Made by a program: the position numbers and the translations under genes. Positions 1 to 11,854 of a stretch of 64,000 nucleotides of DNA are shown in pieces. The notes beneath the pieces are model-generated. The model was not told where the DNA came from and did no database searches. It saw only the letters and a list, made by a program, of their open reading frames with translations. Origin of the DNA: Eulemur rufifrons. Lineage: Eukaryota > Chordata > Mammalia > Primates > Lemuridae. Location: positions 32,760,738-32,824,737 of the forward strand of contig NC_090996.1 of the NCBI RefSeq assembly GCF_041146395.1, written 5' to 3'. The number at the start of each line of letters is the position of its first letter. Position 1 is the first letter of the stretch.

Positions 1-879
1 CCAATCCAGAAGTGTCCGTCTGCAAGCACACCAGCTCGCTTCTCCATCTGTGGGATTTCCCATTTCTTCTTCTGTGGCCTTTATCTTTCACAAGAAACAA
101 ATGTTACAAGAAATCTCTTGCAAGGGCAAGAAATACAGAGAAGTAACGTTCAATAAAATCTCACAGATACCAACACCAGGCTTCCGAAAGCCACTTTGTT
201 TCGCTAATCAAAAGGGTAAAAAGTCAAGGGAAACATCTAGAAATACAGAGCTGAGGAGGAAAGCAGCACCCCACTATTCACCACCAGGCCCCCATCAGTC
301 CCCTTCCATAGAAGTAAGCAGCCCCCTGGCAGAAGACAGAAAGCAGGAGTTTTAGCAGCGCCACGGGAGGAATCCAAACCAAGATTTTGCTGATCACAAT
401 AAAAGTCTGTATGGTGCCAGGCTCAGAATGGAAAAGCTGGATCTCTCTTTAATACGAACCCCAGCTTCTGTAATTAAGTGTAGCAGGTGGAACGGGCCCC
501 ATGCGGGTTCCAAAACACGTCGTACCCAACTTGGTCCCAGACTGCGCTGACCAAACCAGCTACCCATGCGGACTTCCACACAGGGCGAGCCTCACTCCGT
601 ACCAGCCACTCACAAAGCCCACATGGAACACACGACACCACACAGGTAGATTAACACCTACCCATGAAAAGCAAAACTCCCCAAAGCAATAAGCAAAAGA
701 CAAAGAACTGAAAAACAGGGAAAGGACGTGAATAGGCAAATTTCATGAAACAAGATCCAAATTGACAATGATTTCATGAAGAGGTTCAAATTCACAGAGA
801 CTAGGGGAACTGCAAATGAAAACATTTCTCTATATTGTTTGGGGGGAAATAATCCCTTTATCTGGCTAACTGTGACCAG
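1..879. other. Non-genic unique DNA
   Basis: I see no exon, RNA gene or confident repeat here. The 101-codon plus frame at 50-355 has no domain, no composition bias and no splice context that would set it apart from chance. The sequence is mixed AC-rich and looks like ordinary intronic or intergenic mammalian DNA. Confidence 0.5.
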
Positions 880-1135
880 TCCTCCAGGTCTCAGCTGAAA
901 TCCCTCTTCCTCAGAGACATTATCTTCTTCATCGTGCTCATCACCAGTTATGATGGATTTATTTGTATGTTTAAGACTTTAATTTCTGTCATTCCTGCTA
1001 GCCCATGAGATAGCCCATGAGCTCTATGAAGGGAGCAACAATGTCTGATTTATTCACTACTATGTTCCCCCGGGACTTAGAAGAGTATTTGGGACAATAG
1101 GAGGTATTTAATAAGTACTTATTCAATGAATGAAT
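880..1135 (+). repeat. L2 LINE 3' end
   Basis: The order is the usual L2 tail: a 'ccaggtctcagctgaaat' block, then 'cttcctcagaga', then a short-stay block reading 'gggagcaacaatgtctgattt' and a terminal 'aataagtacttattcaatgaatgaatga'. This is an old LINE fragment with no coding capacity left. Strand follows from the tail lying to the right. Confidence 0.75.
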
Positions 1136-1435
1136 GAACAAAGCACAATGAGCTCTTTGCCGCCCTGGGATAGGATTCTCTGTCCATGTTCAGATCACCA
1201 AGACAGACCGAATTCCCCTAAAGGACGGTGGCTGGAGGGACACAGGCATTGGCTTCACTCACGTGGCCCCAATCGGGTTCAAAAGTGGGAGGAACGGGGC
1301 TGTTCCGAGTCGCACACAACTCTCCAGAGATAAAGGCAGGAGGATTACGGAACACCTTTCCACAGGACTACCCCTGGGGAGCCTTCTGATTTAATGTCTC
1401 TAAAAGGTGTAGCAGAGGATGCTACCAACGTGTAA
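1136..1435. other. Non-genic unique DNA
   Basis: The stretch between the L2 tail and the AT-rich block has no recognisable repeat, exon or RNA gene. The 67-codon plus frame beginning at 1130 starts inside the L2 tail and is a chance frame. Confidence 0.4.
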
Positions 1436-1439
1436 ATCC

Positions 1440-1800
1440 TCCCCAAACTTAAGCTTTTAAATTCTGCTGCACGGGGCTGTCAGAAAGCAATATTTTGTGA
1501 GCTACAGATTCCAATAAAACTCGCTCTGAGATGATGAAGCCTTCCTCGGTAGCCTGGGGGCTGATGTCTGAATAATCTGCCGGCATTACGCTGTGTCGCT
1601 TAAATATTCCTTTGGAGATCTGTCAGAAGAAAATTTAAGTGAAATTAAAGTTCAAATGGAAATGAAAAATTAAGTTATGATCAAAGCTATAATCTCATAC
1701 TGGACTTTTCTTTTAAACCACAGAGAGAAGTCCCATTTAAGATTTCCTGGTTTGTATTTATGGATCCAAACTGAGGTATTCCCACTGAGCCTTGTTTGAA
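1440..1800. promoter_or_regulatory. Candidate conserved non-coding element
   Basis: This repeat-free block is AT-rich with short clustered motifs: repeated 'aaatta', 'gatcaaag' and 'ataatct'. It is mildly CpG-containing, unlike decayed repeat DNA. No frame is open across it. Blocks like this in introns of developmental genes are often conserved enhancers. The call rests on texture only, without an alignment. Confidence 0.3.
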
Positions 1801-2667
1801 AGGCTGATACGCAGGGTGCGGGCCTCTCCCCCTTATTTAGATGCCGACCCTAGCTCCAGGGGAAAAACATCATCTTGGCTTCTATGGGCAATCCAATTTT
1901 AATCATTTTTGCTTTATTGGAATTTTCATAGGAGTCCAGGTACAAAAGATTCAGAATTAATCTAAGTCATAAACAAAGCAAAAAATGGAGAAGAAAGGAG
2001 TGAATGGTAATTCAACACCTATAAGGCATGGTTCCTTTTTCCTAAAATATGTAGCATGGCGGGGGAGAGGGGAAGGGTCCAAAGCGCTGTTTGGAACCCA
2101 GCCCCTCCACGTTAGGCGCATGTCTGAAGTTTATCTCAAACACTGGCATCCGTGACTCCCACAGACAGCCTTTCTCCAGGGTTCCAGAATGTCCCCTGCC
2201 TCCTCCCAGACTGAGGGAAGCAGCTGAGCTGGAAAGAGAGGTGACAACAAGCACAAGTCAGGAAGCCCCTAGAGAGAGACAGAGCTTGACTGTGGAAGTG
2301 AGATGCAGACTCCAACAGACGAGCGTTTGCCGCAGACGGAGGCTTGAGTGGCCTGTCTGCAAATAATCCTCTGCCGGCGTGGCTCACGTGCTACAGCCCT
2401 GACAGCAAATCCCAGGGAGAACAGGGACAATATCCCATGTGCCCTGTGCTGTAGCAATCCATCAACACCATGATGATCACATTAGTAAAACCAGTGAAGC
2501 ATCCTCTCCAGCCAAGACCAGCAGCCTCTCGGAGTCTGAGCTTAAGGCAGCTTTATTCCTGAATCATAAATAATAGAGATCATTTTCTAGTTTGAAGTTT
2601 TCTTTATCAACCAAAAGACTATACCAAAAAAATTACACACAAAAATACTAAAAAAAAAAAAAAAAAT

Positions 2668-3765
2668 GTGTTAGCCCAAAAGAAGGTGGTAAAAGAGAAA
2701 TGGAAGGACAAACAATAGTGGATAGAAAATACAAGCTGAGCTAGACTCAAACCTGACTATATCAGTAATTACATTAAGTATAAATGGTCTAAACACGCCA
2801 CGTACAAGGCACAGATCGACAGATCGAACAAAAAGGCAACATTAACTATATGCTATTTGTAAGAAACACATTTAAATATAAAACACACACAGGTTAAACC
2901 AACAAAAAGGGTGGGAAAAGATGTACCACGCAAACACTAAGCATTAGAGAGCTGGTCTAGCATCAGTAACATCTGACAAAATAAACCTCAAAACAAGGAT
3001 TATTACTAGAGGTAAAAAGGTCAATTTATAAACAAGACACAATAATCCCAAATATGTATGCTGCACCTAATGACAGAGCTTCAAAATATCTGAAGCGATA
3101 ATGGAAAGATGAAGTCATCAATCACAGTGGAAGAGTTTACCACTCCATTCTGAGTAATTGATAAAGCAGACAAACATTAGTAAGGACATATAAAATATGA
3201 ACAACACTGTCAACCACTTTGACCTACTTGGTATTTATAACAGGACAGCCCCAAGCACTGCAGAACACACATTCTTCCAGCGTTCACTAAGGGAGACGAT
3301 ACACCGCTGCTCTGTAAAGCTCTTCTCATTCAACTTAGAAAAGACTGAAATCAAGGATTTCTCTGACAACAGTATTTAACAAGGAATCAATAAAAATAAG
3401 TTATCTGGAAAATTACCAAATATTTAGAAACTGACAGACATCTAAATACCCAAAGATGAAATCATGAGGGAAATTAGAAAATGGTTTGAACTGTAGGATA
3501 ATAAAAAGACAATATATTGAAATCTGTGATATGAAGATAAAACAGCACTAGATATTTATCGCTTTAAATGCCTATATTAGAAAATAAGAGAGATGTAAAA
3601 TAAATGATCTGAACTACAACCTTAAAAAGCTGAAAATGAGGAAATAAACCCCAAAGGGAATATAAGAAAGAAAATAGAGAAATTGATGACATAGGAAGCA
3701 TATAAACAATAGAATCAATAAAACAAAACATTGGCTTTTTTAAAATAATGAATGAAATCCATAAA
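2668..3765 (+). mobile_element. L1 ORF2 fragment, 5' part
   Basis: The block follows the sense strand of L1 ORF2 endonuclease, from 'gactatatcagtaattacatt' wording through the stretch that becomes 'tgcctatattagaaaat'. Frames are broken throughout, so it is an old inactive copy. An A-run at 2651-2666 lies just upstream. The element resumes at 4325 after an LTR-like insertion. Confidence 0.8.
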
Positions 3766-4318
3766 CACCATGTTAGCTATCTAGTGCTACATAACAAATT
3801 TCTCCAAATGTTAAAATTGCCAACATTTGTTATCTCACAGTTTCCATGGGTCAGGAATGTAGGCACAGCTCACCTGGTGCCCCTGACTCACAAGGCTACT
3901 GTTAAGACATCAGCTGGGACTGCAGTCATCGCGAGGATTTGCTGGGGAGGCTGCGCTCTGTATCCAAGCTTATTTATTAACATGCAGCTGTGGCAAGCTA
4001 TAGACACCTGCAGGCTATTTAACTTAGGGACTCAGTTTCTCACTGGCTGTTGGCCGTTCCCTCAAATTCCTCACCACACATGGCTTCCACTAGAACAAGC
4101 AAGCAAGGGGGAAAGGAAGGACAAACAAGATAGAGGCAGAGTCTTTTTATAAACTGATCTCAGAAGTCATATCCCATCATTCTTTCCATATTCTATTTAA
4201 CAAAGCGAGTCATTAGGTTCAGCTCGTACTCAAGGGGAGGAGATTATACAAGGACGTGAACATCAGAGGCAGAGACTGTTGGAAGCCATTGTAGGGGCTG
4301 TTGACCACAAATACACCC
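3766..4318 (-). mobile_element. LTR-like element (MaLR/MLT1-type) inside L1
   Basis: The left end reads 'agctatctagtgctacataac', then 'ttatctcacagtttccatgggtcagg' split across short blocks, the antisense form of a common MaLR-type LTR whose sense end is '...cataacag'. It interrupts an L1 that continues on both sides, so it inserted later. It accounts for the 134-codon plus frame at 3748-4152. Subfamily is uncertain. Confidence 0.6.
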
Positions 4319-4324
4319 AGCCTG

Positions 4325-5158
4325 AGTGCTCAAGGAAAAAAAAGAAAACACAGATCACCAATATCAGGAGTTAAAGAGGGGATAGCACTACAGATCATAT
4401 AGATACTCAAAGGATAATAAAGAGACAAAATGAACATTTTGTCAATAAATTCAACAACCTAGATGGACAGATTCCTTCAAAGTATCACAAGGTACCAAGA
4501 TGGGGGGGGGGGGGAATAAGGAAGAACAGAAAACATGAATAGCCCTATAGCTATTAAATAAATCGAGTTCATAATTTACTATTTTCCCACCAAAAAAAGC
4601 CCAGGCCCAGATGTCTTCACTGGCAAATTTTATCAAACATTTAAAAAATAAATAATATAAACATTACCCAAACTCTTTTAGAAAATAATAAAGATGGGAA
4701 CACTTACAACTCATTTTTTAAGGCCAGCATAAACACATACAAAAAAAAAATCACATACCAATATCCTTCATGAAAGTTGATGCAAAAATATTTAATAAAA
4801 TATTTGCATATCAAATTCAGCAATATGCTAAAAGGACAATACAACATGACCAAATAAGATTTATCTCAGAAATGCAAGATTGGTTCAGCATTCAAAAAGC
4901 AATTAGAGTAATTCAACACATTAAGGGGAAAAAAGCAGAAAAATCTTATGCTTTTCTCCACAGATGCAAGAAAAATATTTGACAACATATAACACCTATT
5001 TGTGATTTTGCTAAAAACCCCTCAGGAAACTAGGATTAGAAAGAAACTTCTTCAATATGATAAAGAGCATATACTTTTAAAAAATCTATAGCTTAACATC
5101 GTATTTAGTGGTAAAACAATGAATGCTTTTCCCATAATAAAATGAATAAGGCTTTCTT
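4325..5158 (+). mobile_element. L1 ORF2 fragment, reverse transcriptase part
   Basis: The plus frame at 4770-4982 reads like the L1 reverse transcriptase segment with DAKIFNKIFAYQIQQ and IRVIQHIK, where L1 proteins have closely similar words. The same element is seen upstream at 2668-3765. It is full of stops outside this short frame. A 13-base G-run lies at 4502-4514. At 5158 the sense match stops and an antisense L1 piece starts. Confidence 0.8.
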
Positions 5159-5525
5159 TTCCCCGGTGTGTGTTTCTGTCTGCTTTACCAAAGATCAGAT
5201 GGCTATATGAGGATCGTTTTATATCTGGGTTCTCAGTCCTGTTCCATTGGTCTATGTCTCTGTTCTTGTGCCAGTACCATGCTGTTTTAGTTATACAGCC
5301 TTGTAGCTCAGCCTGAAGTCCAGTAAATTGATGCCTCCCAATTTTCTCTTTTTGCTTAAGGTTGTTTTAGCTATACAGGATCTTCTCTGGTTCTATCTGA
5401 AGCGTAGAATTATTTTTTCTAGATCTGTGAAAAATGATATTGGTGTTTTAATAGAGATTGCATTGAATCTGTAGATCACTTTGGGTAGTACAGACATTTT
5501 AATGATGTTGATACACTCTTTTATT
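5159..5525 (-). mobile_element. Inverted L1 ORF2 fragment
   Basis: The block contains 'ccattggtctatgtctctg' and 'gtgccagtaccatgctgtttt', hallmark antisense L1 ORF2 text. The minus frame translates to words such as [19 protein letters not shown], the L1 ORF2 region downstream of the reverse transcriptase. It abuts a plus-strand L1 piece at 5158. It may be an inversion within one L1 or a separate insertion. Confidence 0.8.
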
Positions 5526-6107
5526 ACACCTCTCACTACTGAGGTTACAAACCCGCTGCCTACAATGTATTTCATTTGAACCACATGGTATTTTTGTTCT
5601 AACATGCAATAATTAGAAAACTTCACATAAAAATTCAGACTTCCAAATTTTCTTAAAACATCAGTAGATCTAGCAACCAAAGGGCAGCTGATCACATTTC
5701 TACTTATATACACATTTTTTTTCAAAGGACTCACTGTTTACTGCTATGACTGCAAAAAGCTAATTCAATGGTAACATAACAACATTATTCTGGCTGGACA
5801 CTGTTCCCTATAGGGAAGTCTGGGCTTCTCCCAGTTCCCTCTGTTTAAAAGTGAGAATGCAAAATGCTAAAGACATATTAGCACCCAACAGACTTTGTTC
5901 TTACCACAGTCATAAAGAAGGGAGAGAATCTAAAAGAAAATAACTTTATCACAATGTGACTGAAAGATTATTTAATGCCAAGTCTGGGTCACATCTACAA
6001 TCACCTGGTTGGTGCACCTTAAATCTCCTTGCATACAACCAGTGACATTTGCCCCAAATTGAGAAGCACTGGTTGTAAGACTAAATTCCTCCATTGAAGG
6101 GACAACC
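5526..6107. other. AT-rich DNA between L1 pieces
   Basis: No gene is visible. The right part (about 5985-6095) contains 'gagaagcactggtt', reminiscent of a hAT-Charlie terminus, but I cannot name the family. The block separates the inverted L1 piece from the next plus-strand L1 segment. Confidence 0.35.
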
Positions 6108-6892
6108 TACAGAATGAGAAAAAAACTTTGACAAGGGGTTGATTCTAAAATATATAAGAAACTCAACTCGATAGTAAGAAAACAACCCAATTAAAAAATG
6201 GTCAAAGCATATGAGTAAACATTTCTCAAAAGAAAATGGACAAATCATGAACAGATATGTTAAAATAGCTCAAAATTACTAATAATCAGAGAAATGCAAA
6301 TTGAAACCCAATGGGATATCACCTCACACCTGTGACAATGGCTGTTATCCAAAAGACAAAAGATAACAAGTGTTGGTGAGGATGTGGAGAAAAGGGAACA
6401 GGTACACACTGTTGGTAGGAATGTAAATCAATAAAGCCACTATGGAAAACAGTATGGAGGCTCCTCAAAGAGCCGGTGTGTATCCAAAGAAATCGAAGTC
6501 AGTATGTTGAAGAGGAACCTGCACTCCCGTACCCATTTCCACATTATCCACAACAGCCAAGATAAGAACAACCTAAGTGTCCGTCAACAGATGAATAAAG
6601 ACACTGTGGCACACATACACAATGGTATACTCTTCAGACTTAAGGAAGTCTTGTCATCTGCAACAACATGGATGGACCTGGAGGACATTAAGTGAAATAA
6701 GTCAGGCACAGAAAGACAAATACCATATGAGCTCACTGACATATGGAATCTAAAAAAAGTTGAACTCACAGAAGTAGGGGACAGAATGGTGGTTGCCAGG
6801 GGCAGGGGAGCGGGGAGACCAGAACTGGGGAAGATGTTGATCAAAGAATACAAAATTTCAGTTAGGAGGAATAGGTTCAAGAGATCTATTGA
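6108..6892 (+). mobile_element. L1 3' end (ORF2 C-terminus and 3' UTR)
   Basis: The text follows the sense L1 end: 'aaaaatggtcaaagcatatg', 'ggaaatgcaaattgaaaccc'-like wording, 'gttggtaggaatgtaaatca', 'acatggatggacctggagga', then a 3' UTR with 'gtggttgccaggggcagg'. Frames are decayed. It ends in an A-rich tract near 6890. It is probably the 3' part of the same L1 as 4325-5158, but the middle is rearranged. Confidence 0.85.
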
Positions 6893-7494
6893 AAAAAAAA
6901 TTCAATTAAAAATGAATTCCTCCACTGAACTGTGAGCACACTGAGAACCAAGGATGTGCCTTACTGATGTGCTTTTTCCATCCCTGGACCCAAGCACAAT
7001 CGCTGGCCCAGAGCATGACTAACATATCTTTTTAATTAAATGGACTCAATTGGTTCTGGGTATATAAACATCTCTCAAGTAGGAAACCGGAGATGCTGAC
7101 TCTTAAGGCAGGAAGGGAAGCCGTCCCCTGCTGCTCTTGCAGAGAATCCTAAACGGGGAAGAGATCCCAGTCATCGGAGGCCACCAGGGACATAGTCCCT
7201 CAAAGGTGCCTCCAGCTTGATGGAGATTCTGCTTTGTATAAACTGCTACACCCAGTCTCAACACCCACTGAGTTTAGCCCACGCTTCAGGCAATCCAAAC
7301 TGGAAAAAGGATTCAGGGCCCAGGGCTCGATCTCCGAGGTGGGAGGAAGGAGGTACCCAGGAGAACAACGTAGGAGGAGCTCAAGAGGAACCAGGGGCGA
7401 CACAGGGAGGTGCCTTTCGCAGCCAGGAGACCAACGGCCAGTATGGACCTGACGATGATATTAGCAATGGTGACAGTGATGGTAATAAATAACA
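6893..7494. other. Non-genic unique DNA
   Basis: No exon or clear repeat is visible. Several overlapping 60-90 codon frames lie at 7200-7490 on both strands, but none has a start context, domain or splice site that supports coding. At 6920-7040 a weak L2-tail-like phrase ('ggcccagagcatgac') appears. Confidence 0.4.
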
Positions 7495-7627
7495 CATAGC
7501 AACAAAGTTAACATCTATTAAGCCCTTATGCACCGATAAGTGCTTTCCATGTATCCTCTCACTTAATCTTCACTGCAGTCCTGTGAGGTAGGAAACATAA
7601 TTACCCCCATATTTTGTAAGCAGGAAA
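7495..7627 (-). repeat. MIR SINE
   Basis: Antisense MIR core: 'tctcacttaatcttcactg', 'cctgtgaggtaggaa' and 'ttaccccca' in the usual order. The right end is replaced by the LTR-like element at 7628. Confidence 0.65.
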
Positions 7628-8115
7628 CCACAGCAGGCAGAGTCCCCACCCCCTGGTATTCACGCCCTTGTATAACCCCCTATCTGTGAAAACGGGTGGG
7701 ACCTATGACTTGCTTCTAACCCACAGAATGTGGCAGAGGTGATGGGGTGCATGTGACTGTGTTAGGTAAGATGTAGACCTCTCTTGCTAGGAGGCTGTTT
7801 GTCTTGCTGGCTCTGGAGATGAAGATGCCACACGGAGAGGCCCAGGATGCAAAGAGCCCAGGGCAGCAAGAGACAAGGCCCTGAGTCTGGAAGACTTGAA
7901 GGGCCTGAACGCTGCCGACAACCAGACAGCTTGGAGGCAGACCCATCCCCCGTCGAGCCTCCAGCCGAGAACCGAGCCCTGGCTGACACCTTGCACTGGA
8001 CCCAGCTGAGCCACGCCTGGACCCCTGCCCGCAGGAACTGCGCCATGATAAGTGTGTGCTGTTTTAACCACTAAGTCTGCAGGAATATTGTTACACAGCG
8101 ACAAACCACTAATTA
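7628..8115 (+). mobile_element. LTR, MaLR/MLT1-like
   Basis: Sense-oriented LTR text: 'cccttgtataaccccctat' near the left end, 'gctttgagc'-type middle now diverged, and a right end of 'ccactaagtctgcaggaata' with 'gttacacagcgacaaac'. Internal genes are absent, so it is a solo LTR. It explains the overlapping 75-105 codon frames on both strands here. Confidence 0.65.
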
Positions 8116-8519
8116 AAACCCTAAGGCTTATATCATTTACATAACTAAGGGAGATGTTGAACTTGGATTCAAATCTGATTTTGGAGTTGTGGTCTCAGCC
8201 TCCCCGGGGAGACCTGTCATGGGAGAGAGTTACCCCGGGCTGTGACGACTGCTCTCTTTGCACCTAGAAGTTTCCAACACACAGGCCAAGCATGTGACCC
8301 CAGCGGCATGCGTCAACTGTATTTCTGGTGAGTGACAGAACGCTGTGAGCATTCCTGTTTTACTGAGACCTCCTAAGGGAAGGACCACCTCCATCTTTTT
8401 CATGCTCTATGCACAGGGCAACAGCTCAGGGGCTGGCACACAAAGGGACCCAAACGCAAAATGAAAGGCAGGACGAACAGAAGCACAACCTAAGAGTTTG
8501 CAGAAGTTGTTCTCAGGTC
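8116..8519. other. Old repeat debris and unique DNA
   Basis: A weak antisense MIR-like phrase ('acttggattcaaatctga') lies near 8160-8185, and a weak L2-tail-like phrase lies at 8365-8440. Neither is long enough for a firm call. No gene is visible. Confidence 0.35.
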
Positions 8520-8690
8520 ACTGCCCAGGTAACAGTCACCTGGGGTGCCTGTTTAATGCATAATCCCTGGGCCCCACCCACGAGATTCTGACTTGGTAGG
8601 TCGGAGTCAGAGACAGGGGAGCTACACGGTTAGCAGGGTCCCAGGGCATTCTGATGCAGCTGGTCTTCAGGCTGCATTGTAAAAATTACC
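8520..8690 (+). mobile_element. MER5-type hAT-Charlie fragment
   Basis: The block carries 'ccctgggccccacccacgag' followed by 'attctgacttggtaggtc' and 'ggcattctgatgcagctgg', wording typical of the non-autonomous MER5 group. No transposase is present. Confidence 0.55.
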
Positions 8691-8794
8691 CCCCAAAAAC
8701 GGTGACAGCAAATAGAAAGCCACAGCCGTGCTAGAGGCTAGAAAAGAACACAAGGAACACATGAAAGAATCTATTCCACAAAGAGATTCTCCAC

Positions 8795-8916
8795 TCCAGC
8801 TGCACATTAGAATCGCCTGGGGAGACTCTAAAATCCCAGTGCCCAGGCTCCGCATCCCAGATCAATTAATTCAGCATCTCTTAGGGGCGGGACGTGGACA
8901 CCAGTATTTTTTTAAT
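8795..8916 (+). mobile_element. MER5A, left part (split)
   Basis: This is the left half of a MER5A: 'cattagaatcgcctggggag', 'atcaattaattcagcatctc' and 'aggggcgggacgtggacacc'. It ends at 'cagtatttttttaat' (8902-8916), which is repeated at 9652 after an insertion. The right half lies at 9652-9712. Confidence 0.8.
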
Positions 8917-9168
8917 GGAGGCAAAAGTCATAGAACATGAAAGCCCTTGTGTGCAAGTGTACAATCCCCTGGCATTAAGCGCGTCCACAGTGTTAAGCAA
9001 CCAACACCTGTATCGAGTTCCAAAACACTTCCATGACCTCCAAAGTGCCCTGCACCCACCAGGCACTTCCCACCCCCCTCCCCCGCAGCCCCTGGCAAGC
9101 ACTTATTGCTTTCTGCATCTGTAAATGTGTCTGTTCTGAACATTTCACATAAATAGAATCATACAATA
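8917..9168 (-). mobile_element. L1 3' UTR, antisense part of a 5'-inverted L1
   Basis: Antisense L1 3' UTR text: 'cccctggcaagcacttattg' and 'gaacatttcacataaatag'. At about 9168/9169 the sequence switches to sense L1 ORF2 text that lies immediately upstream in the L1 map. That arrangement is the signature of twin priming during insertion. The whole block sits between two copies of a MER5A target sequence. Confidence 0.75.
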
Positions 9169-9335
9169 CACACAATAGCCAAAAGGCAGCAACAAGCCTA
9201 ATGGCCATCAACAGATACATGAATAAACAAAATGTGGTGTATGCATGCAACCAAAAATTATTTAGCCTTGAAATACTGACACATATTACAAAGTGGAAGA
9301 ACCTCGAACACATCACGCTACGTGAAAGAGAGCAT
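9169..9335 (+). mobile_element. L1 ORF2 end, inverted 5' part
   Basis: Sense L1 text: 'cacaatagccaaaaggcagc', 'atgaataaacaaaatgtgg', ending 'acgctacgtgaaagaga'. In the L1 map this piece ends just before the segment present in antisense at 8917-9168, so the two belong to one insertion with a 5' inversion. Confidence 0.75.
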
Positions 9336-9712
<377 letters not shown>

Positions 9713-10864
9713 TAAGGGAGGGGAGGGAGTTTCACTGAAGATGATGCTTGTGGACGCCCAGCAGGGAAGGGGATGAGGTGTGATAAGAGCAATCCCAGTC
9801 TCAACACACGGACACAGGTTTTGGTCCTTTTGATTCTCCACCAGCTGATGTGTTTCATGGAGTCTGGACACAGGAGGCCAAGGGACCCCAGTGAGTGGGC
9901 ATTTGGAAAGAAAATTACTGTTATTTTCCCCTGACGTGTAAAGAGACTAGTCTCAGGTCACGACTTGATCTCTGTCATGGGCCCGACTTAACTTTCCCAA
10001 TTCTGTGTGAGCTTTGGCTTTCCCCCTCAAGAAGACCCCAGAGCTCTGCCCCCAAAGTGGGACAACCCAGAGTTAATCTGAGACTTTCAAAAGCAACTCA
10101 GACATGGAGACCCAACTAGAATCACCCCACTGACGTCTTTCCCAATCAGGGGGAGTGGCAGGGTTGGCGCTCAAGTATTTACTTGCACTGAATTATAACG
10201 GAAAACATGGTTGTGTCAGTCACAGGAAAAAGAAATCACAGCCCACAGTGGAGCGGCGGCTTAATAACGTGGCTGAGCGTTGGCGGAGGCTTTCTGCAGT
10301 GACATTAACACCGAAAAAATCATCAATGACGCTCACAGCCACATTCCTGCAGGATGATTTTGGGGAGACAACAGAGGTGCTCCCTAATTTTGCCTTCTCT
10401 CCACAAAGGGGTCTGGCTGGGATCTTCCAAACGCAAGCAAGCTGAGAGTCACGCGTCCTTCAGCCACAGGCCAGAAAGGGGTATAGACCAAACTAACAAC
10501 ACCGGCACAGATCTAAACACAATTCACTCCCTCCCAGAATTGCTCCCTGGACAGCAATCCAGATGATGTCAATACGCTTCCCCGGTGGCACGCCACACTG
10601 CTCACAAAAGCAAACGAACATCCCTCCACGACGCACTAAGACAAAACGTAAGTTCAGGGCACAGGGAAGGAGGAGCTGTAGGCTGTATAAGAACGTGCTG
10701 CAAATGGCATTTCAAAGTCTAGACGTCTTCATAAACGCTCTCCACAAAGGGACTCCAAGTGATCTGGGACGGGAGGACCCACTGGGCAGTGTGTTCTGAG
10801 AGTTTTGTTCTCACCCTCTCTCTCCATCCCTCCAGCCTACCCAGCCTACATCCACCGGCCAAGT
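9713..10864. other. Non-genic unique DNA
   Basis: I see no exon or strong repeat. Frames of 70-96 codons at 9895-10799 lack domains. A short CpG-containing stretch near 10250-10300 is more conserved-looking than its surroundings, but this is weak. Confidence 0.45.
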
Positions 10865-11480
10865 CCTGCTGGTTTTACCTCCTAAATCGCACTCAAAGCC
10901 ACCTGCTGCTCTTGTCCCTCTACTGGCATCACCATAAACCAAGCCACCGTCATCTCCGGCTGTGTGACTGCAAACGCCTCCTGACTGGCCTGTTTCACCT
11001 CGCCACAATCTGCACCCCACACAGGGAGAAAGGGACAGCTTCAGAAGGCACATCCAAGCAGAACCCTCACTTTCAGTGGCTCCCACCGCCCGGTGGGTTA
11101 ACAAGTACAAAAGCTCCCCTTCACCAGGCACGCATCACCCCCACGCACCCTTACAAGGACCCTGCATTGCACCAGTGGGGAAACCAGCTCTCTGGGCAGT
11201 CAAGCGGGATGCCCAGGGTGGGGCCGCTGGTGTGAAGCTCTGACGCCCAGATGTGAGAGCCCCCACGACCCAGCCCCTCTCCTCCCATCCTGACATGCCC
11301 TCCACCCTCCAGCATTCAGCCACATGAATCTCTTTAAATTCCTCTAAACCTAGTCTATTCCTTTCAACCTCAGGGCTTTCACCTGTGTTGTTCCTCACCC
11401 TGAAATGCTGCTCCTCGCTTCTTTATGGGTTAACACCTGCCCACCCTCCAGGTCTCCCCTTAAGAGTCACCTCTTCAAAG
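10865..11480 (+). repeat. L2 LINE, first segment
   Basis: Long sense L2 3' region: 'ttacctcctaaatcgcact', 'aagccaccgtcatctc', 'cctcctgactggcctgttt', later 'cctcagggctttcacctgtg' and 'ctccaggtctccccttaaga'. It stops at an L1 insertion and resumes at about 12290 and again at 12731. It explains the 158-codon plus frame at 10759-11235. Confidence 0.75.
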
Positions 11481-11645
11481 ATGATTTTATTTTTTAATAT
11501 AACAGCTCTATTGAAATATAACTCATGTACCATATAATTCACCCATTTAAAGTAAACAAATCAGTGGTTTTTAGTGTATTCCCAGAGTTGGGCGACCATC
11601 ATCATGATTAATTTTAGAACATTTTCATCACTCCAGAAAGGAACC
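11481..11645 (-). mobile_element. L1 3' UTR, antisense
   Basis: Antisense L1 3' UTR: 'ctattgaaatataactcatg', 'ataattcacccatttaaag', 'atcagtggtttttagtgta'. It splits the L2 and is itself split by an Alu monomer. It continues at 11855. Confidence 0.8.
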
Positions 11646-11854
11646 AAGCCAGGTGTGGCAGCATGCACCTGTAACCTCAGCTACTCAGGAGGCTGAGGCA
11701 GGGGGATCGCTTGGGTCCAGGAGTTCAAGACCACAGTGCGCCATGATCGTGCCTGTGAACAGCCACCGCCCTCCAGCCTGGGCAACATACCGAGACTCTG
11801 TCAAGAAAGGAAAGGAAAGGAAAAGGCAAAGGAAAGAGAAAGAAAAACCCACAT
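11646..11854 (+). mobile_element. Alu monomer-like SINE in L1
   Basis: A single Alu-type arm: 'caggtgtggcagcatgcacc', 'ctactcaggaggctgaggc', 'ctccagcctgggcaacatac' and an A-rich GGAAA tail. It lacks a second arm, so it is a free monomer (FLAM/FRAM type) or a truncated Alu. It sits inside the antisense L1 3' UTR and postdates it. Confidence 0.75.
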
